Origin: Synechocystis sp. PCC 6714 | GTDB taxonomy: Bacteria > Cyanobacteriota > Cyanobacteriia > Cyanobacteriales > Microcystaceae | Direction of reading: 5' to 3' | NCBI RefSeq assembly: GCF_000478825.2 | Contig: NZ_CP007542.1 | Coordinates: 2,914,001-2,978,000 of the forward strand | Length of the DNA: 64,000 nt | In this document: positions 8,277 to 17,793 of the stretch, piece after piece | Position numbering within the stretch: position 1 is the first letter of the stretch | Layout: each line of letters opens with the position of its first letter | Notes under the pieces: generated by a model | Database searches by the model: none | What the model was told of the DNA's origin: nothing | What the model saw: the letters and a program-made list of their open reading frames with translations, nothing else | Made by a program: the position numbers and the translations under genes

Positions 8277-8888
8277 TTATGCCATTGGAGGACTGCTCCA
8301 GAGCAGTAGACCGATCGCCAGTTCACTGCCCCAAAGTAAGAATGTAAATAGTAGTAGCAGTAGATACATCCATGGTTGGGAGAGGGGGCGCACATCTTGG
8401 GTGTCAATGTCCGCACGAAGGCTGACCAGTTGGGTCAAGCGGTTAAAGCCGGCCACCCGCATGGGCAAGAGATAGGCCTTCTCTTTCGACTCTGTGAGGA
8501 AGTAGTATACTAGTCCGCCCTGTCCTGTGGTGCGGCATTTTAGGGCAGTGATGTCTGACCAAGGTAACTGCCAACCGGAGCGGAAAAAATGTGGGACCCA
8601 GCGGGGATAACGCACGACAATTTGGTCAGCATTAAGCACCACCTGTTCTGCCAATGCCCCTAGTAGGGCCATTAAACCCAGCCCCAGCCCAACGGCCAAC
8701 AGGATTGTTAAAAGCAGATTGCCCTGGGTCAGCTGAGCCAGAATAGGCAGGGGCACCGTCAGAGCTAGGTAAAGATTAATCAGGGTAATACTAATTAGGG
8801 GAGAAATAGGGAACACTTCCTGGCGATCGCCAGTAATGATATCTAGGTTAGCTGCGGTAGAAGGTGGTTGCGGCAAAGTGGGGGGCAT
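8277..8888 (-). CDS. Conserved cyanobacterial membrane protein with PH-like core
   Basis: A 203-residue protein. A Pro-rich N-terminus is followed by two hydrophobic helices (about residues 28-80), a soluble middle section that reads like a bacterial PH-type domain (VVLNADQIVVRYPRWVPHFFRSGWQLPWSDITAL, then a YYFLTESKEKAYLLPMRV strand pair) and a C-terminal hydrophobic helix pair (about 170-198). I do not recognise a named family. It is divergent from galE, whose start lies 61 bp away, and ends 83 bp before the DUF2605 gene on the same strand. Confidence 0.6.
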   Translation of the reverse strand: MPPTLPQPPSTAANLDIITGDRQEVFPISPLISITLINLYLALTVPLPILAQLTQGNLLLTILLAVGLGLGLMALLGALAEQVVLNADQIVVRYPRWVPHFFRSGWQLPWSDITALKCRTTGQGGLVYYFLTESKEKAYLLPMRVAGFNRLTQLVSLRADIDTQDVRPLSQPWMYLLLLLFTFLLWGSELAIGLLLWSSPPMA

Positions 8889-8949
8889 AGGAAAGGTTAA
8901 GAATGGTATGCTCTAGGCCAGGAAATCAGCTAGGGTTAACGGTTAAGCA

Positions 8950-9945
8950 ATGGCCACGGGACAAACAATTTTGGTCACTGGGGGGGCGGGTTACATCGGC
9001 TCCCACGCAGTTCTAGCTCTACAACAGGCAGGCTTTGATGTTCTTATCTACGATAACCTCAGCTACGGCCACCGGGAACTAGCCCAATCCCTTGGGGCTG
9101 AATTGGTTATTGGCCACACCGGCGATCGCCAAAAACTAGACCAACTTTTTGCTACTAGGAATATTGCCGCTGTTATGCACTTTGCCGCCTTCATTGCGGT
9201 GGGGGAATCGGTGCAAAAACCTGATATGTATTATCAGAATAATGTGATGGGAACCCTTACCCTTCTAGAATCCATGCTGGAAGCGGGCATTAAAAAATTT
9301 GTTTTTTCCTCCACCTGTGCGGTTTATGGCATGCCCAAGGAAATTCCCATGACGGAAAGCCATCCCCTTGATCCCCTCAGTCCCTATGCCGCCAGTAAAC
9401 GAATGGTGGAACAAATCCTGGCTGATTTTGACCAAGCCTACGGTTTAAAATCTGTCATCTTTCGCTATTTCAATGCTTCCGGCGCAGATCCCCAGGGTCG
9501 TTTAGGGGAAGACCATAACCCCGAAACCCATCTGATCCCCCTGGCCCTGTTGACGGCCCTAAAAAAACGCCCCCAACTTTCGATTTTTGGCACCGACTAC
9601 GATACCCCCGACGGCACTGCCCTAAGGGATTACATCCATGTCTGCGACTTGGCGATCGCCCATGTATTAGGCCTGCAATATTTACTAAAAGGAGGGGAAA
9701 GCAACATTTTTAACCTGGGTAATGGCAACGGTTTTTCTGTACGCCAAGTGATCGAAGCCGCTAAAACCGTTACAGGATTAGATATTCCCCACCAAGAATG
9801 TCCCCGTCGTCCGGGCGATGCTCCAGTGTTAGTGGGCAGTAGTGCTAAAGCTGGGGAAATCCTCGGCTGGAATCCCCAATACCCTGATTTAAACACCATC
9901 ATTGACCATGCCTGGCGGTGGCACCAAAAGCGCCATGGAAATTAA
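8950..9945 (+). CDS. galE: UDP-glucose 4-epimerase
   Basis: A 331-residue short-chain dehydrogenase family enzyme that interconverts UDP-glucose and UDP-galactose, supplying galactose for galactolipids and cell-surface glycans. The NAD-binding motif GGAGYIGSH is at about residue 11, the SSTCAVYG segment carries the catalytic Ser/Thr region, and the YxxxK pair is in SPYAASK. The C-terminal half has the PRRPGDAPVLVGSS stretch typical of GalE. Length matches the family. Its stop codon overlaps, tail to tail, the stop codon of the minus-strand hydrolase. Confidence 0.92.
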   Translation: MATGQTILVTGGAGYIGSHAVLALQQAGFDVLIYDNLSYGHRELAQSLGAELVIGHTGDRQKLDQLFATRNIAAVMHFAAFIAVGESVQKPDMYYQNNVMGTLTLLESMLEAGIKKFVFSSTCAVYGMPKEIPMTESHPLDPLSPYAASKRMVEQILADFDQAYGLKSVIFRYFNASGADPQGRLGEDHNPETHLIPLALLTALKKRPQLSIFGTDYDTPDGTALRDYIHVCDLAIAHVLGLQYLLKGGESNIFNLGNGNGFSVRQVIEAAKTVTGLDIPHQECPRRPGDAPVLVGSSAKAGEILGWNPQYPDLNTIIDHAWRWHQKRHGN

Positions 9946-11684
9946 AAATTATCGGAAATGGTTTGGGAGGGAAACTCATTGGGAGGAGGAGTCAAACCAT
10001 TGGTGCGACGGAACTGATTAATTTCCTTGATCAAAGCCCCCTCGGATTTTTGGCTAATCAGATAAAACTTGAATTGTTGATCCCGACTCAAATAGGCGGC
10101 GTGGGCAGCACCATTCTCCACGAGGGGACGGAAACTCTCATCGCCGGCGACGTATAACTGAAAGAAGGGCACCATGACAGCGGAACCATAGGTGTGGAGT
10201 AGGTTCGGATCGGGCAGTTTTAAACTAACCGCCTCCACTGATTCGACCACGTTTTTTATGTTGGCATCAATTTTGGAAAAATCTACGTGGGCTTGCCCTT
10301 CCATCAAGGTCAGATACTTATCACGGCTGGCTAAACGGGGAAAAGAACGGGCCTGCTCCAACACAAAGGGAGTGGCTGGATCGTAACTGCCCCCTAGTAA
10401 CAACACCGGCACTGTAACCTTATGCAGTCCTGATACACCAAAGATAGCGCTGTTAACCGGATTGGCCGCGAGCACTGCCACCACTCGGGGGTCCCGGAAG
10501 TCATAATCGGACCGGGGTAGGGTTAGGGCATCACATTGCAGTAACAAGGCCGTGTTGGGTACCCCTTGGCCAATACGGCATTCTGATTCTAGAAATTCCC
10601 AGTCAATGGTGGCTCCGGCCACGGCCAATGCTCCGTAACCTCCAAAGGAATGACCCCCTACCCCCACCTCAGTTAGATTAAGGCGATCGCCGAATTCGCT
10701 AGCATTACGACGTCCCAGCTCATCAATGACGTAGCTGATGTCTTTGGGGCGGTCAATAAACTCCGTAGGATAGTAACCTTGACGGGAAGTGCGATTGAGC
10801 AAAGCTTGGGCCTGGAGAATGTCACTGCCGGGATGCTGGGGCAAAGCCACCAGGAACCCATAGGAAGCCATTTTTTCCGCCGCATTGTCAAAATCTTCCG
10901 GGCGGGAAGCCAAACCATGGGAAAAAACTATGACAGGGGTTTTGCCCGGTTTCCACCGTTGAGGGCGGTAAACATCCACATAAAAACGACGGTTTCGGCT
11001 GCCATCGGTTAACCACCAAGTTTGCTTGGGGGCCACACCGTAGGGGCCCATTTCCGTTGGATCTGGCAAGACACTAAAGTCTATCTCCCCTTCCGAAGCC
11101 GCCTCAATTTCCGATAGGGCAATCATCTTATCAATGAAGTGCTCAGAGGCTTTGACCAACAGTTGTACTGCCCTAGCCCGTTCTTCCACCACTTCCCCTT
11201 GGAAATGGATGTCGGTGGGGTACTTCTTGATGAAATTGATTAGGCTTAGTCCCCCTTCTGGATCTTGGGCTGCCTGCACGATTGCTGCCCGAATGCCATA
11301 TTTTGAATTACTGCCCCAGGGAGCATTGAGAATAAACGCAGCTCTGGCCAAAGCATCTTCCCCCAGACTGGTGTTGAAAAAATTGCTAAGCACAACGGGG
11401 TCCACTTCGGCCCGTAGTCCCATAATTTCCCGCAATTTGGTGCGTTTTTCCTCTGAAGCCCCCACCAGGTTAAATAAAAAACCTAGATTAGAATCCACAG
11501 TACCGTCTTGTACAAAGCGCTCTAGGGATGCCACCCGCACTGTTAACTTCACCGGTCCATAGGTAAAAAAAATGTTTTCTGCAGTTTTGCCCGGTAATTG
11601 AACGGCGATCGCCGTGAGGGCTCCCAAACAAACGGACTGGAACCAACGATTTAAGGTTTTTGGGAAAGTTGCCATGGAAGCCAT
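9942..11684 (-). CDS. DUF1400 alpha/beta hydrolase, secreted or lipid-linked
   Basis: 580 residues. A hydrophobic leader (about 15-35) ends in an export-type region. A DUF1400 domain follows (about 38-160, starting IFFTYGPVKLTVRVASLERF), then an alpha/beta hydrolase fold similar to PAF-acetylhydrolase/chlorophyllase-like esterases: oxyanion region VFSHGLASRPEDF, nucleophile elbow GHSFGG (about 343), probable Asp in GGSYDPATP and His in EGQAHVDF. A paralogue of the same build lies at 58153-59769. Substrate unknown; an ester in the periplasm or envelope is likely. It overlaps the galE stop by four bases, convergently. Confidence 0.85.
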   Translation of the reverse strand: MASMATFPKTLNRWFQSVCLGALTAIAVQLPGKTAENIFFTYGPVKLTVRVASLERFVQDGTVDSNLGFLFNLVGASEEKRTKLREIMGLRAEVDPVVLSNFFNTSLGEDALARAAFILNAPWGSNSKYGIRAAIVQAAQDPEGGLSLINFIKKYPTDIHFQGEVVEERARAVQLLVKASEHFIDKMIALSEIEAASEGEIDFSVLPDPTEMGPYGVAPKQTWWLTDGSRNRRFYVDVYRPQRWKPGKTPVIVFSHGLASRPEDFDNAAEKMASYGFLVALPQHPGSDILQAQALLNRTSRQGYYPTEFIDRPKDISYVIDELGRRNASEFGDRLNLTEVGVGGHSFGGYGALAVAGATIDWEFLESECRIGQGVPNTALLLQCDALTLPRSDYDFRDPRVVAVLAANPVNSAIFGVSGLHKVTVPVLLLGGSYDPATPFVLEQARSFPRLASRDKYLTLMEGQAHVDFSKIDANIKNVVESVEAVSLKLPDPNLLHTYGSAVMVPFFQLYVAGDESFRPLVENGAAHAAYLSRDQQFKFYLISQKSEGALIKEINQFRRTNGLTPPPNEFPSQTISDNF

Positions 11685-11945
11685 AAGGGTTAATTAGGGG
11701 GGGGGATAAATAGGCTGAGCGGGCGTGTTGGAACAGAACCTGAGCTACATTCTAGGCAATTTTTTTGCCATTGCCCCCAACGTAAAGTTACTTAACGTAT
11801 TTAGCCAATTTTGGTTGTTACTCTCCCTTTGGGTAGGGTAAATGGGGCTAATAAAAAGGAATCCAGAGCAACGGTCTGAATCCCTTTGTTAGTTCCTAAT
11901 TACTTAATTGTTTGATTACATCAAGTCACCTAATTTTATTTAAGT

Positions 11946-12995
11946 TTATTTGAGGGAGCTAAAGGTGCGGTAGCCATTGTCAGGATCGTACAAATGACAC
12001 TGACCGCTAATTTGTTGCATCAGCCCCCAGTTGAAGGTGCGTTCGTAGAGAAAAGGTCCCCAGTTCTGTTTCAGGCTGGCATGGGCTAAACGCAAATTGT
12101 AGGAGGGAATGGCCACAGAGAGGTGATGGGGGATGTGCACATTAATGTCGTGGCAAAGTACTTCCACCCAACGGGGATAATCACAGTGGACAGTCCCATT
12201 TAACTGGGCTTCGGCAGCACTCCAATCTTCGGCGGGACGGAAACGAATTTCAGGAATGGTGTGGTGAACGATGGTAAAGGTGCTCATCCAGAAGTGGTAC
12301 ACTAACCAGGGCATCAGCCAAAACTTGACAAAGCCCCACACTCCGGTGGTGATGATCAGAGCAGGAAAGGCGACCGCCGCAAAGAGAAAGACAACGGCAA
12401 TGGAGAGTTTAACTTTATTGCGGTCCCGCTCAGCAAAGTTGGAGAGTTTAAAGTGCATTAAACCCCAGTGGAAAATGGAACCAGTCCACCAGAAGGGGCC
12501 CCGGATGGCACGGTAAAATAGCCGCACGATCGCCGGGCTAGCTTGAAAAGCCTCCACACTCCAAGGGTCCCAGGCGTTGTCCACTTCAATTTTATTGGTG
12601 TGGAGATGGTGGTGGTCGTGGAGTAAACGCCAGCTATGGAAAGGGTAAATGAGGGGAGCAAAGGCGATGTGGCCGACTAAATCATTGACCCAACGTTTTT
12701 TTGCGAAGGAGCGGTGCCCACAGTCATGGCCCACCACAAAGGCCCCCGTTAAGGCTGTTCCTGTCCAGATCCAGGTGAAAGGCAAACAGTACCAGGGCAA
12801 GTAAATAATGCCCAGATAGCCCAAGGCGATCGCCCCTAGGGTAATCAAAACAGAAGCCCAGGCTTTGCTCGCTTTTTTCTCGAAGCATTCCTTGGGCAGG
12901 GTTTTGATGATGTCTTGTAGTTTTAGATCCGCAATCGGGCGATCGGGATTGCTAGATGTTTCCGTTGGCCTCAACGGGGGAATCGTGGCAGTCAT
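11946..12995 (-). CDS. desA: Acyl-lipid delta-12 desaturase DesA
   Basis: A 349-residue membrane di-iron desaturase that introduces the delta-12 double bond into oleoyl chains of membrane lipids, using ferredoxin. The histidine boxes are HDCGH (90-94), HDHHH (126-130) and HIPHH (287-291), set among hydrophobic helix pairs. It is very close to the PCC 6803 DesA that I remember, with scattered substitutions and a slightly shorter end. desA is cold-induced in Synechocystis; its upstream region (12996-13209) should hold that control, but I see no nameable site. It is a single gene. Confidence 0.95.
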
Positions 12996-13209
12996 TTATA
13001 AAGTTTTATCTCCAAAGGGAAGGTCGGACAGATTTTTGTTTAAGGATTCATGGGCTAAAAGCGGCCAAGGTTCGCCGTGCCTAGGAATTAATACTCAGCT
13101 AAACAAACTTTTCTTTTTATAGCACGTTGCCATTGACCAGGAACTGAATTGCCCCGGTTGATCTACGAGGGCCTGGTTTGAACAATAAGGTTAATTGACC
13201 CCAACCCCC

Positions 13210-14805
13210 CTAGCCCTGCCACTGCACTTGGAGACGTTGGGGGAATTGGCGATCGCCTTGGAGTAATACCCCCCGGTCATTGGCGGCCAGATGGCGGACG
13301 ATTTTATACACCGTTTCCACCTTGTCTGGGGCTTGCACTTTAGCGGCTAGGGCTTCCAGAGTAATGGGACTGGATTCAGTTTGCACAGTGGCGAGAATTG
13401 CCTTTTGTAGTTCCAAAATAGAGGCGGCCGCTTTTTTTCCCGCTTCCACCCCCGGTTGGTGGTAGGCGTTGACATTGACCAGGGAGCCATAGAAACTCAC
13501 CGCCCGTTCATAGAGGGCAATTAACGCCCCAATGCTAGTGGCATCTACCTGGGGGATAGTTACGGTGATGGAGTCCCGTTGGTTTTCAAATAAAGCTTGC
13601 CTGGTCCCCTGTAAAAAGCCCGATAGATAATCCCCACTGGTCACCCCCGGTTCCAGTTCGATGGATTTACCATGGCGATCGTGCAACACCTCGATAAAAG
13701 TGGCGAAAAAGTTAGGCACCCCATCCCTTAACTGCTGCACATAGGCGTGTTGATCCGTTGACCCCTTATTGCCATAAACCGCAATGCCCTGGTGCACAAT
13801 CTTCCCATCCAAATCCCGTTCTTTGCCCAGGGACTCCATCACCAACTGCTGAAGATAGCGACTGAACAGCAGCAGCCTGTCTTTATAGGGCAGAATCACC
13901 ATGTCCTTTTTGCCTTGGCCGTCCCCAGCGTAATACCAAGATAGGGCCAGTAGAGCCGCTGGATTTTGCTTTAACTCCCTAACCCTAGTGGCTTCGTCCA
14001 TGGTTCTAGCTCCGTCGAGCATAGCCTGGATATCAATGCCCTGGAGGGCGGCGGGTAATAGCCCCACGGCAGATAATTCTGAAGTTCTACCTCCCACCCA
14101 GTCCTGCATGGGAAAAGCCTGCAACCATTTTTCTGCTTGGGCTTGTTGGGAAAGTTTACTGCCGGGCATGGTCACCGCCACAGCATAATCGGCAAAATGT
14201 AAGCCCTGGCCTTCAAATAAGGCTTTAGTTTCTGCTAAGCCATTGCGGGGTTCGGGGGTGCCGCCGGATTTACTGGTGGTGATGACCAAGGTACTTTTGA
14301 GTTTGTCCTTAGCTTTTAGGTTATTCAGCACCCGGTCAATGCCGTCAGGGTCAGAATTATCGATGAAATGAATTTCCAGGGGAGGAAAATCCGGCGCTAG
14401 GGCCTGGGCCACAAACTGGGGGCCGAGGGCGGAACCGCCAATGCCGATCGCCAAAAGATCGGTAAATTTATCAGCAGTGGGTGGTTTAACGAGGCCCTGG
14501 TGGACAGCGGTCGCAAAGGCTTTAATTTGTTGCAGGGGTTCCGTGATTTCAGCCCGGATAGCATCGTTGGGGGCTAGGGCCGGATTCCGCAACCAGTAAT
14601 GCCCCACCATTCGTTGTTCATCCGGGTTGGCGATCGCCCCTTTTTCCAAAGCCACCATATCCTGAAAAGCCTTGGCAAACTTAGGCTGGAGGCTCTCTAC
14701 AAAAGCGTCACTAAATCCCATGCGGCTGACATCAAGGTAAAAATCAAGGCCACCATGGTAGTAAAGCCAGTCTTGATAACGTTGCCAAAGTTCTTGGTTA
14801 TTCAT
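13210..14805 (-). CDS. pgi: Glucose-6-phosphate isomerase
   Basis: A 531-residue cytoplasmic enzyme interconverting glucose 6-phosphate and fructose 6-phosphate, linking glycolysis, the pentose phosphate pathway and glycogen. Recognisable parts are the sugar-phosphate-binding domain with [38 protein letters not shown], the catalytic-Glu region [18 protein letters not shown], and the C-terminal Lys segment. Length is normal. The ATG at 14805 lies only 16 bp downstream of an IS200/IS605-like hairpin, so the promoter may have been altered by that insertion or may read through it. Confidence 0.94.
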   Translation of the reverse strand: MNNQELWQRYQDWLYYHGGLDFYLDVSRMGFSDAFVESLQPKFAKAFQDMVALEKGAIANPDEQRMVGHYWLRNPALAPNDAIRAEITEPLQQIKAFATAVHQGLVKPPTADKFTDLLAIGIGGSALGPQFVAQALAPDFPPLEIHFIDNSDPDGIDRVLNNLKAKDKLKSTLVITTSKSGGTPEPRNGLAETKALFEGQGLHFADYAVAVTMPGSKLSQQAQAEKWLQAFPMQDWVGGRTSELSAVGLLPAALQGIDIQAMLDGARTMDEATRVRELKQNPAALLALSWYYAGDGQGKKDMVILPYKDRLLLFSRYLQQLVMESLGKERDLDGKIVHQGIAVYGNKGSTDQHAYVQQLRDGVPNFFATFIEVLHDRHGKSIELEPGVTSGDYLSGFLQGTRQALFENQRDSITVTIPQVDATSIGALIALYERAVSFYGSLVNVNAYHQPGVEAGKKAAASILELQKAILATVQTESSPITLEALAAKVQAPDKVETVYKIVRHLAANDRGVLLQGDRQFPQRLQVQWQG

Positions 14806-14813
14806 CGGAAAAA

Positions 14814-14847
14814 TGGGTCTGAAACCCCGCCCTTGAGGACGGCTTTG
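14814..14847 (-). repeat. IS200/IS605-like right-end hairpin, copy 1
   Basis: A 34-bp stretch closely related to the one at 41202-41235: the 26-bp cores match at 21 of 26 positions. Read on the minus strand it folds as AAAGCCGTCC - TCAA - GGGCGGGGTTT, an imperfect stem with a GG bulge. This is the look of right ends of cyanobacterial IS200/IS605 (TnpB) elements. No transposase or tnpB remnant is visible nearby. It abuts the pgi start region. Confidence 0.5.
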
Positions 14848-15065
14848 TGTTCACATCTTAGGACAATTAGCAAGATTTGATTGCACAGGAAAAAACATCT
14901 AGCAAAAAAACTAGGGCGGTGAAAAAGGCGATCGCCCTGGCTTTTCGCAAAACATTGGGCTGGGAAAATGTGTCCATCACCCAGTGATTAGAGTCACACC
15001 TTCGCCATATCCAGTGTCATTTTGGAGCCACAACCGAGGGGCCAATGCAGTGGATGCAATCAATG

Positions 15066-15530
15066 CTAAGGCTTAATCCACATTAGGGTTTGGCCGTATT
15101 CCACCGGCTCCCCATTTTCCACGACAATTTCCATGACTTGCCCCGCCACCTCCGCTTCAATTTCGTTCATTAACTTCATCGCTTCGATAATGCAAACTCC
15201 CTGACCTTTGCTCACCGCATCCCCCACTTCCACAAAGGGCGGTTCATCGGGGGCTGGGGCCCGGTAAAAAGTGCCCACCATGGGAGACACGATCGCCGTC
15301 CATTTTTGATCCGCTGGGGAGGGGGCAGATACTTCGGAGGCGGGGGCGGGGGTGGAAACAACTGGGGCAGGCTGGGAGGCGATCGCCTGGGGCACAACGG
15401 TAACGCCGCTGGCCACACCATCCTTACGGACCGAAACCTCAAAATCACCACTTTTCAGGCTGAACTCAGTGATGTTGCTCTGGGAAATTACCCCCAACAA
15501 TTCCCGTAGTTCCGTAAAGTTAATAGCCAC
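15066..15530 (-). CDS. accB: Biotin carboxyl carrier protein of acetyl-CoA carboxylase
   Basis: A 154-residue subunit that carries biotin between the biotin carboxylase and carboxyltransferase parts of acetyl-CoA carboxylase, the first step of fatty-acid synthesis. The C-terminal biotinyl domain (about 80-154) has the EAMKLMNE motif whose Lys is biotinylated, and the thumb-like insertion seen in bacterial BCCP. An Ala/Pro/Val-rich linker (about 43-72) connects it to the N-terminal helix. The start is a GTG. It follows efp by 108 bp in the usual cyanobacterial efp-accB order. Confidence 0.95.
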   Translation of the reverse strand: MAINFTELRELLGVISQSNITEFSLKSGDFEVSVRKDGVASGVTVVPQAIASQPAPVVSTPAPASEVSAPSPADQKWTAIVSPMVGTFYRAPAPDEPPFVEVGDAVSKGQGVCIIEAMKLMNEIEAEVAGQVMEIVVENGEPVEYGQTLMWIKP

Positions 15531-15638
15531 GAATTACCCACCCCCCAATACAACAAAATAGAATTATTTAAAGCTTGAGCTGATCAACGGCATAGGGGTC
15601 AACAATCCCTCAGCCCAGTTGATCAAGTTAAGCACAGC

Positions 15639-16202
15639 TTAGGCATTATCACGCCCCAGATAGGAGCCATCCCTGGTGTCTACCTTAATTCTTTCTCCTT
15701 GGGCAATAAACAGGGGAACCATCACCTGGGCACCGGTTTCCAAAATAGCTGGCTTAGTTCCACCGGTGGCCGTATCGCCCTTAACCCCAGGATCGGTTTC
15801 CACAATTTCCAAAACAACACTGGTGGGTAAATCCACATCTAGGATAGTTCCATCCCAGGTAATAACACTAACTTCCATCTCTTCTTTGATGAATTTAGCC
15901 TTATCGCCCAACACATCTGGGGCAATGCTCACCTCTTCAAAGGTTTCCATATCCATAAAGACGTATTGATCACCATCTTTATAGGTGTGTTGCATCACCG
16001 ATTTTTCAATGTTGGCCTGGGGCACCGTTTCCCCTGCCCGGAAAGTTTTCTCCACCACGTTACCGGTTTGAACACTTTTGAGCTTGGTACGAACAAAGGC
16101 GGAACCCTTGCCTGGCTTGACGTGGAGGAATTCCACCACCTTCCAGACTGCGCCGTCCATCACAATACTCGTACCTGTGCGAAAATCATTACTGGATATC
16201 AT
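15639..16202 (-). CDS. efp: Translation elongation factor P
   Basis: A 187-residue factor that rescues ribosomes stalled at polyproline stretches. The N-terminus [20 protein letters not shown] and the [12 protein letters not shown] loop are standard; Lys in that loop is the position modified in some bacteria. The C-terminus contains [16 protein letters not shown], the normal EF-P ending. I chose the ATG at 16202; a TTG three codons upstream is possible but does not match the family. It is the first gene of efp-accB and is divergent from the cyclophilin gene. Confidence 0.95.
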   Translation of the reverse strand: MISSNDFRTGTSIVMDGAVWKVVEFLHVKPGKGSAFVRTKLKSVQTGNVVEKTFRAGETVPQANIEKSVMQHTYKDGDQYVFMDMETFEEVSIAPDVLGDKAKFIKEEMEVSVITWDGTILDVDLPTSVVLEIVETDPGVKGDTATGGTKPAILETGAQVMVPLFIAQGERIKVDTRDGSYLGRDNA

Positions 16203-16313
16203 GGAAGCCAAAAAAGACTCAAAAGTTCACCCAACATTCTACTAGGGGATGGGGCGTTGAAGTGGGAAAATTTTGCTGTTGCCCCCTATGCTGGAGAACA
16301 AACCACGATCATT

Positions 16314-17456
16314 ATGATGCAAATTATTAGAATTTTCCTGGGGATAGTTACTCGACAGGGCCTGCGATTGGGCTTGTTGTCCTTGCTGCTAACCATGCTA
16401 TCTCTAACATGGGATATGCCGGGGTGGAGCTTACCTTTGGGCAAATCGATGCTGTTGGGTGCCTTGGCCCAGGGCAATGCTATCACAGACCCCAACGCCA
16501 TTTTGCGCTATGCCCTGCCCATTAATAATCCAGAAGTACGGCAGTTGCAGGACAGCTTGGAAGATATTTCCAACCATATCCGGGCCAAACGCTGGCCAGC
16601 GATTAAAAAGGATGTGCGGGCTGCTAACCTGACCCTAACCCTTAAGGAAGAGAAAATTCTCGCTGGGGTACCAGCCGATCGCCAACCGGAGGCGGGAACT
16701 TTATTAAGTACCATCAAAACAGATTTAACTGACCTAACCGAGGCCGTGGAAGCCAAGGACAAGGAACAAGTTATTGCCCTGCGCCAATCGGCCCTAAAGG
16801 CGATCGGAGATTTGGAAGCTTTGATGGTAACGGACTTTCCCTTTGCTGTTCCCGAAGAATTTGCCAGCTTGCCCCAATTGAAGGGCCGGGCCGCCGTGGA
16901 AATGACCACCAATAAGGGCCCCCTGACCATTGTGGTGGATGGTTACAGCGCCCCCATCAATGCCGGTAACTTTGTTGATTTGGTGCAACGCAAGTTTTAT
17001 GACGGCTTGCCTTTCATTCGTTCGGAAGATTTCTTTGTTACCCAAGCAGGGGATCCCCCAGGGCCCGAAGCTGGTTTTATTGATCCGCAAACCAAAGAAT
17101 ACCGCGCCATCCCCCTGGAAATTTTGGTCAAGGGAGAAGAAGGGCCCATCTATGGTATGACCTTGGAAGATGCAGGCATGTATCTTCCAGAATTGGCTTT
17201 ACCTTTCAATGCCTATGGGGCGATCGCCCTAGCTCGGCCGGAAACAGAACCAAACGGTGGTTCTTCCCAATTTTTCTTTTTCAAGTTCGATACAGAACTG
17301 ACTCCCCCAGGTTTTAACTTAATGGATGGTCGTTATTCCGTCTTTGGTTACGTGGTGGACGGGAAAGAAACTCTTGAACAGTTGAGCGAAGGAGACAAAA
17401 TTGTTGCTGCCAAAGTAATTGATGGTGCTGAAAATTTAGTCAACGGCAACAGTTAG
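16314..17456 (+). CDS. TLP40/CYP38-type peptidyl-prolyl isomerase
   Basis: 380 residues. A hydrophobic export signal (about 10-30) is followed by a helical N-terminal bundle (about 50-180) with a charged helix of VEAKDKEQVIALRQSALKAIGDLEALM type, then a cyclophilin-like domain from about 185 (TNKGPLTIVVDGYSAPINAGNFVDLV, later GGSSQFFFFKFD). This is the layout of thylakoid-lumen TLP40/CYP38, which helps photosystem II assembly; the plant protein is reported to have little isomerase activity. Two adjacent ATGs (16314, 16317) are possible starts. It is divergent from efp. A terminator follows at 17559. Confidence 0.88.
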   Translation: MMQIIRIFLGIVTRQGLRLGLLSLLLTMLSLTWDMPGWSLPLGKSMLLGALAQGNAITDPNAILRYALPINNPEVRQLQDSLEDISNHIRAKRWPAIKKDVRAANLTLTLKEEKILAGVPADRQPEAGTLLSTIKTDLTDLTEAVEAKDKEQVIALRQSALKAIGDLEALMVTDFPFAVPEEFASLPQLKGRAAVEMTTNKGPLTIVVDGYSAPINAGNFVDLVQRKFYDGLPFIRSEDFFVTQAGDPPGPEAGFIDPQTKEYRAIPLEILVKGEEGPIYGMTLEDAGMYLPELALPFNAYGAIALARPETEPNGGSSQFFFFKFDTELTPPGFNLMDGRYSVFGYVVDGKETLEQLSEGDKIVAAKVIDGAENLVNGNS

Positions 17457-17558
17457 TTAGGCAGCTCTAGTGACGGTTGCCAGGGAATGGGCAGGCCTAT
17501 CCTGCGCTCCAGGTCAGTGACGGGTAATTGACCCACTATCAAATGTTTATAGAGTATC

Positions 17559-17587
17559 GAGGGAGGTTAAGAACCTCTCTTTTTTTA
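17559..17587 (+). terminator. Rho-independent terminator after the cyclophilin gene
   Basis: GAGGGAGGTT - AAG - AACCTCTC forms an 8-bp stem with one G-T pair and is followed by a run of seven or eight T. The rest of the 337-bp gap (17457-17793) shows no gene. Confidence 0.75.
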
Positions 17588-17793
17588 TAATCACCGCATT
17601 CTTGCCCAACCTTATCTCGCCATTTCATGCAAATCTCTGACCGCAAACTCTAATTCTTTCAGTGACTTTGACTGATTGGGTACTGGTTGGGAGAAAATTC
17701 TGACTTAATCCCGAGACCAAGGGCGGTCAAATCGACCCAATCGATAAAATAGATTAAATGGATTAGCTGAAGATACTAACAGCCGAGGTAACG

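Noticed and set aside
15306-15509. Gly-rich plus-strand frame inside accB
   Set aside because: It is the complement of the Ala/Pro-rich BCCP linker.
15966-16313. N-terminal extension of the cyclophilin frame across efp
   Set aside because: It is antisense to efp, and the export signal only begins after the ATG at 16314.
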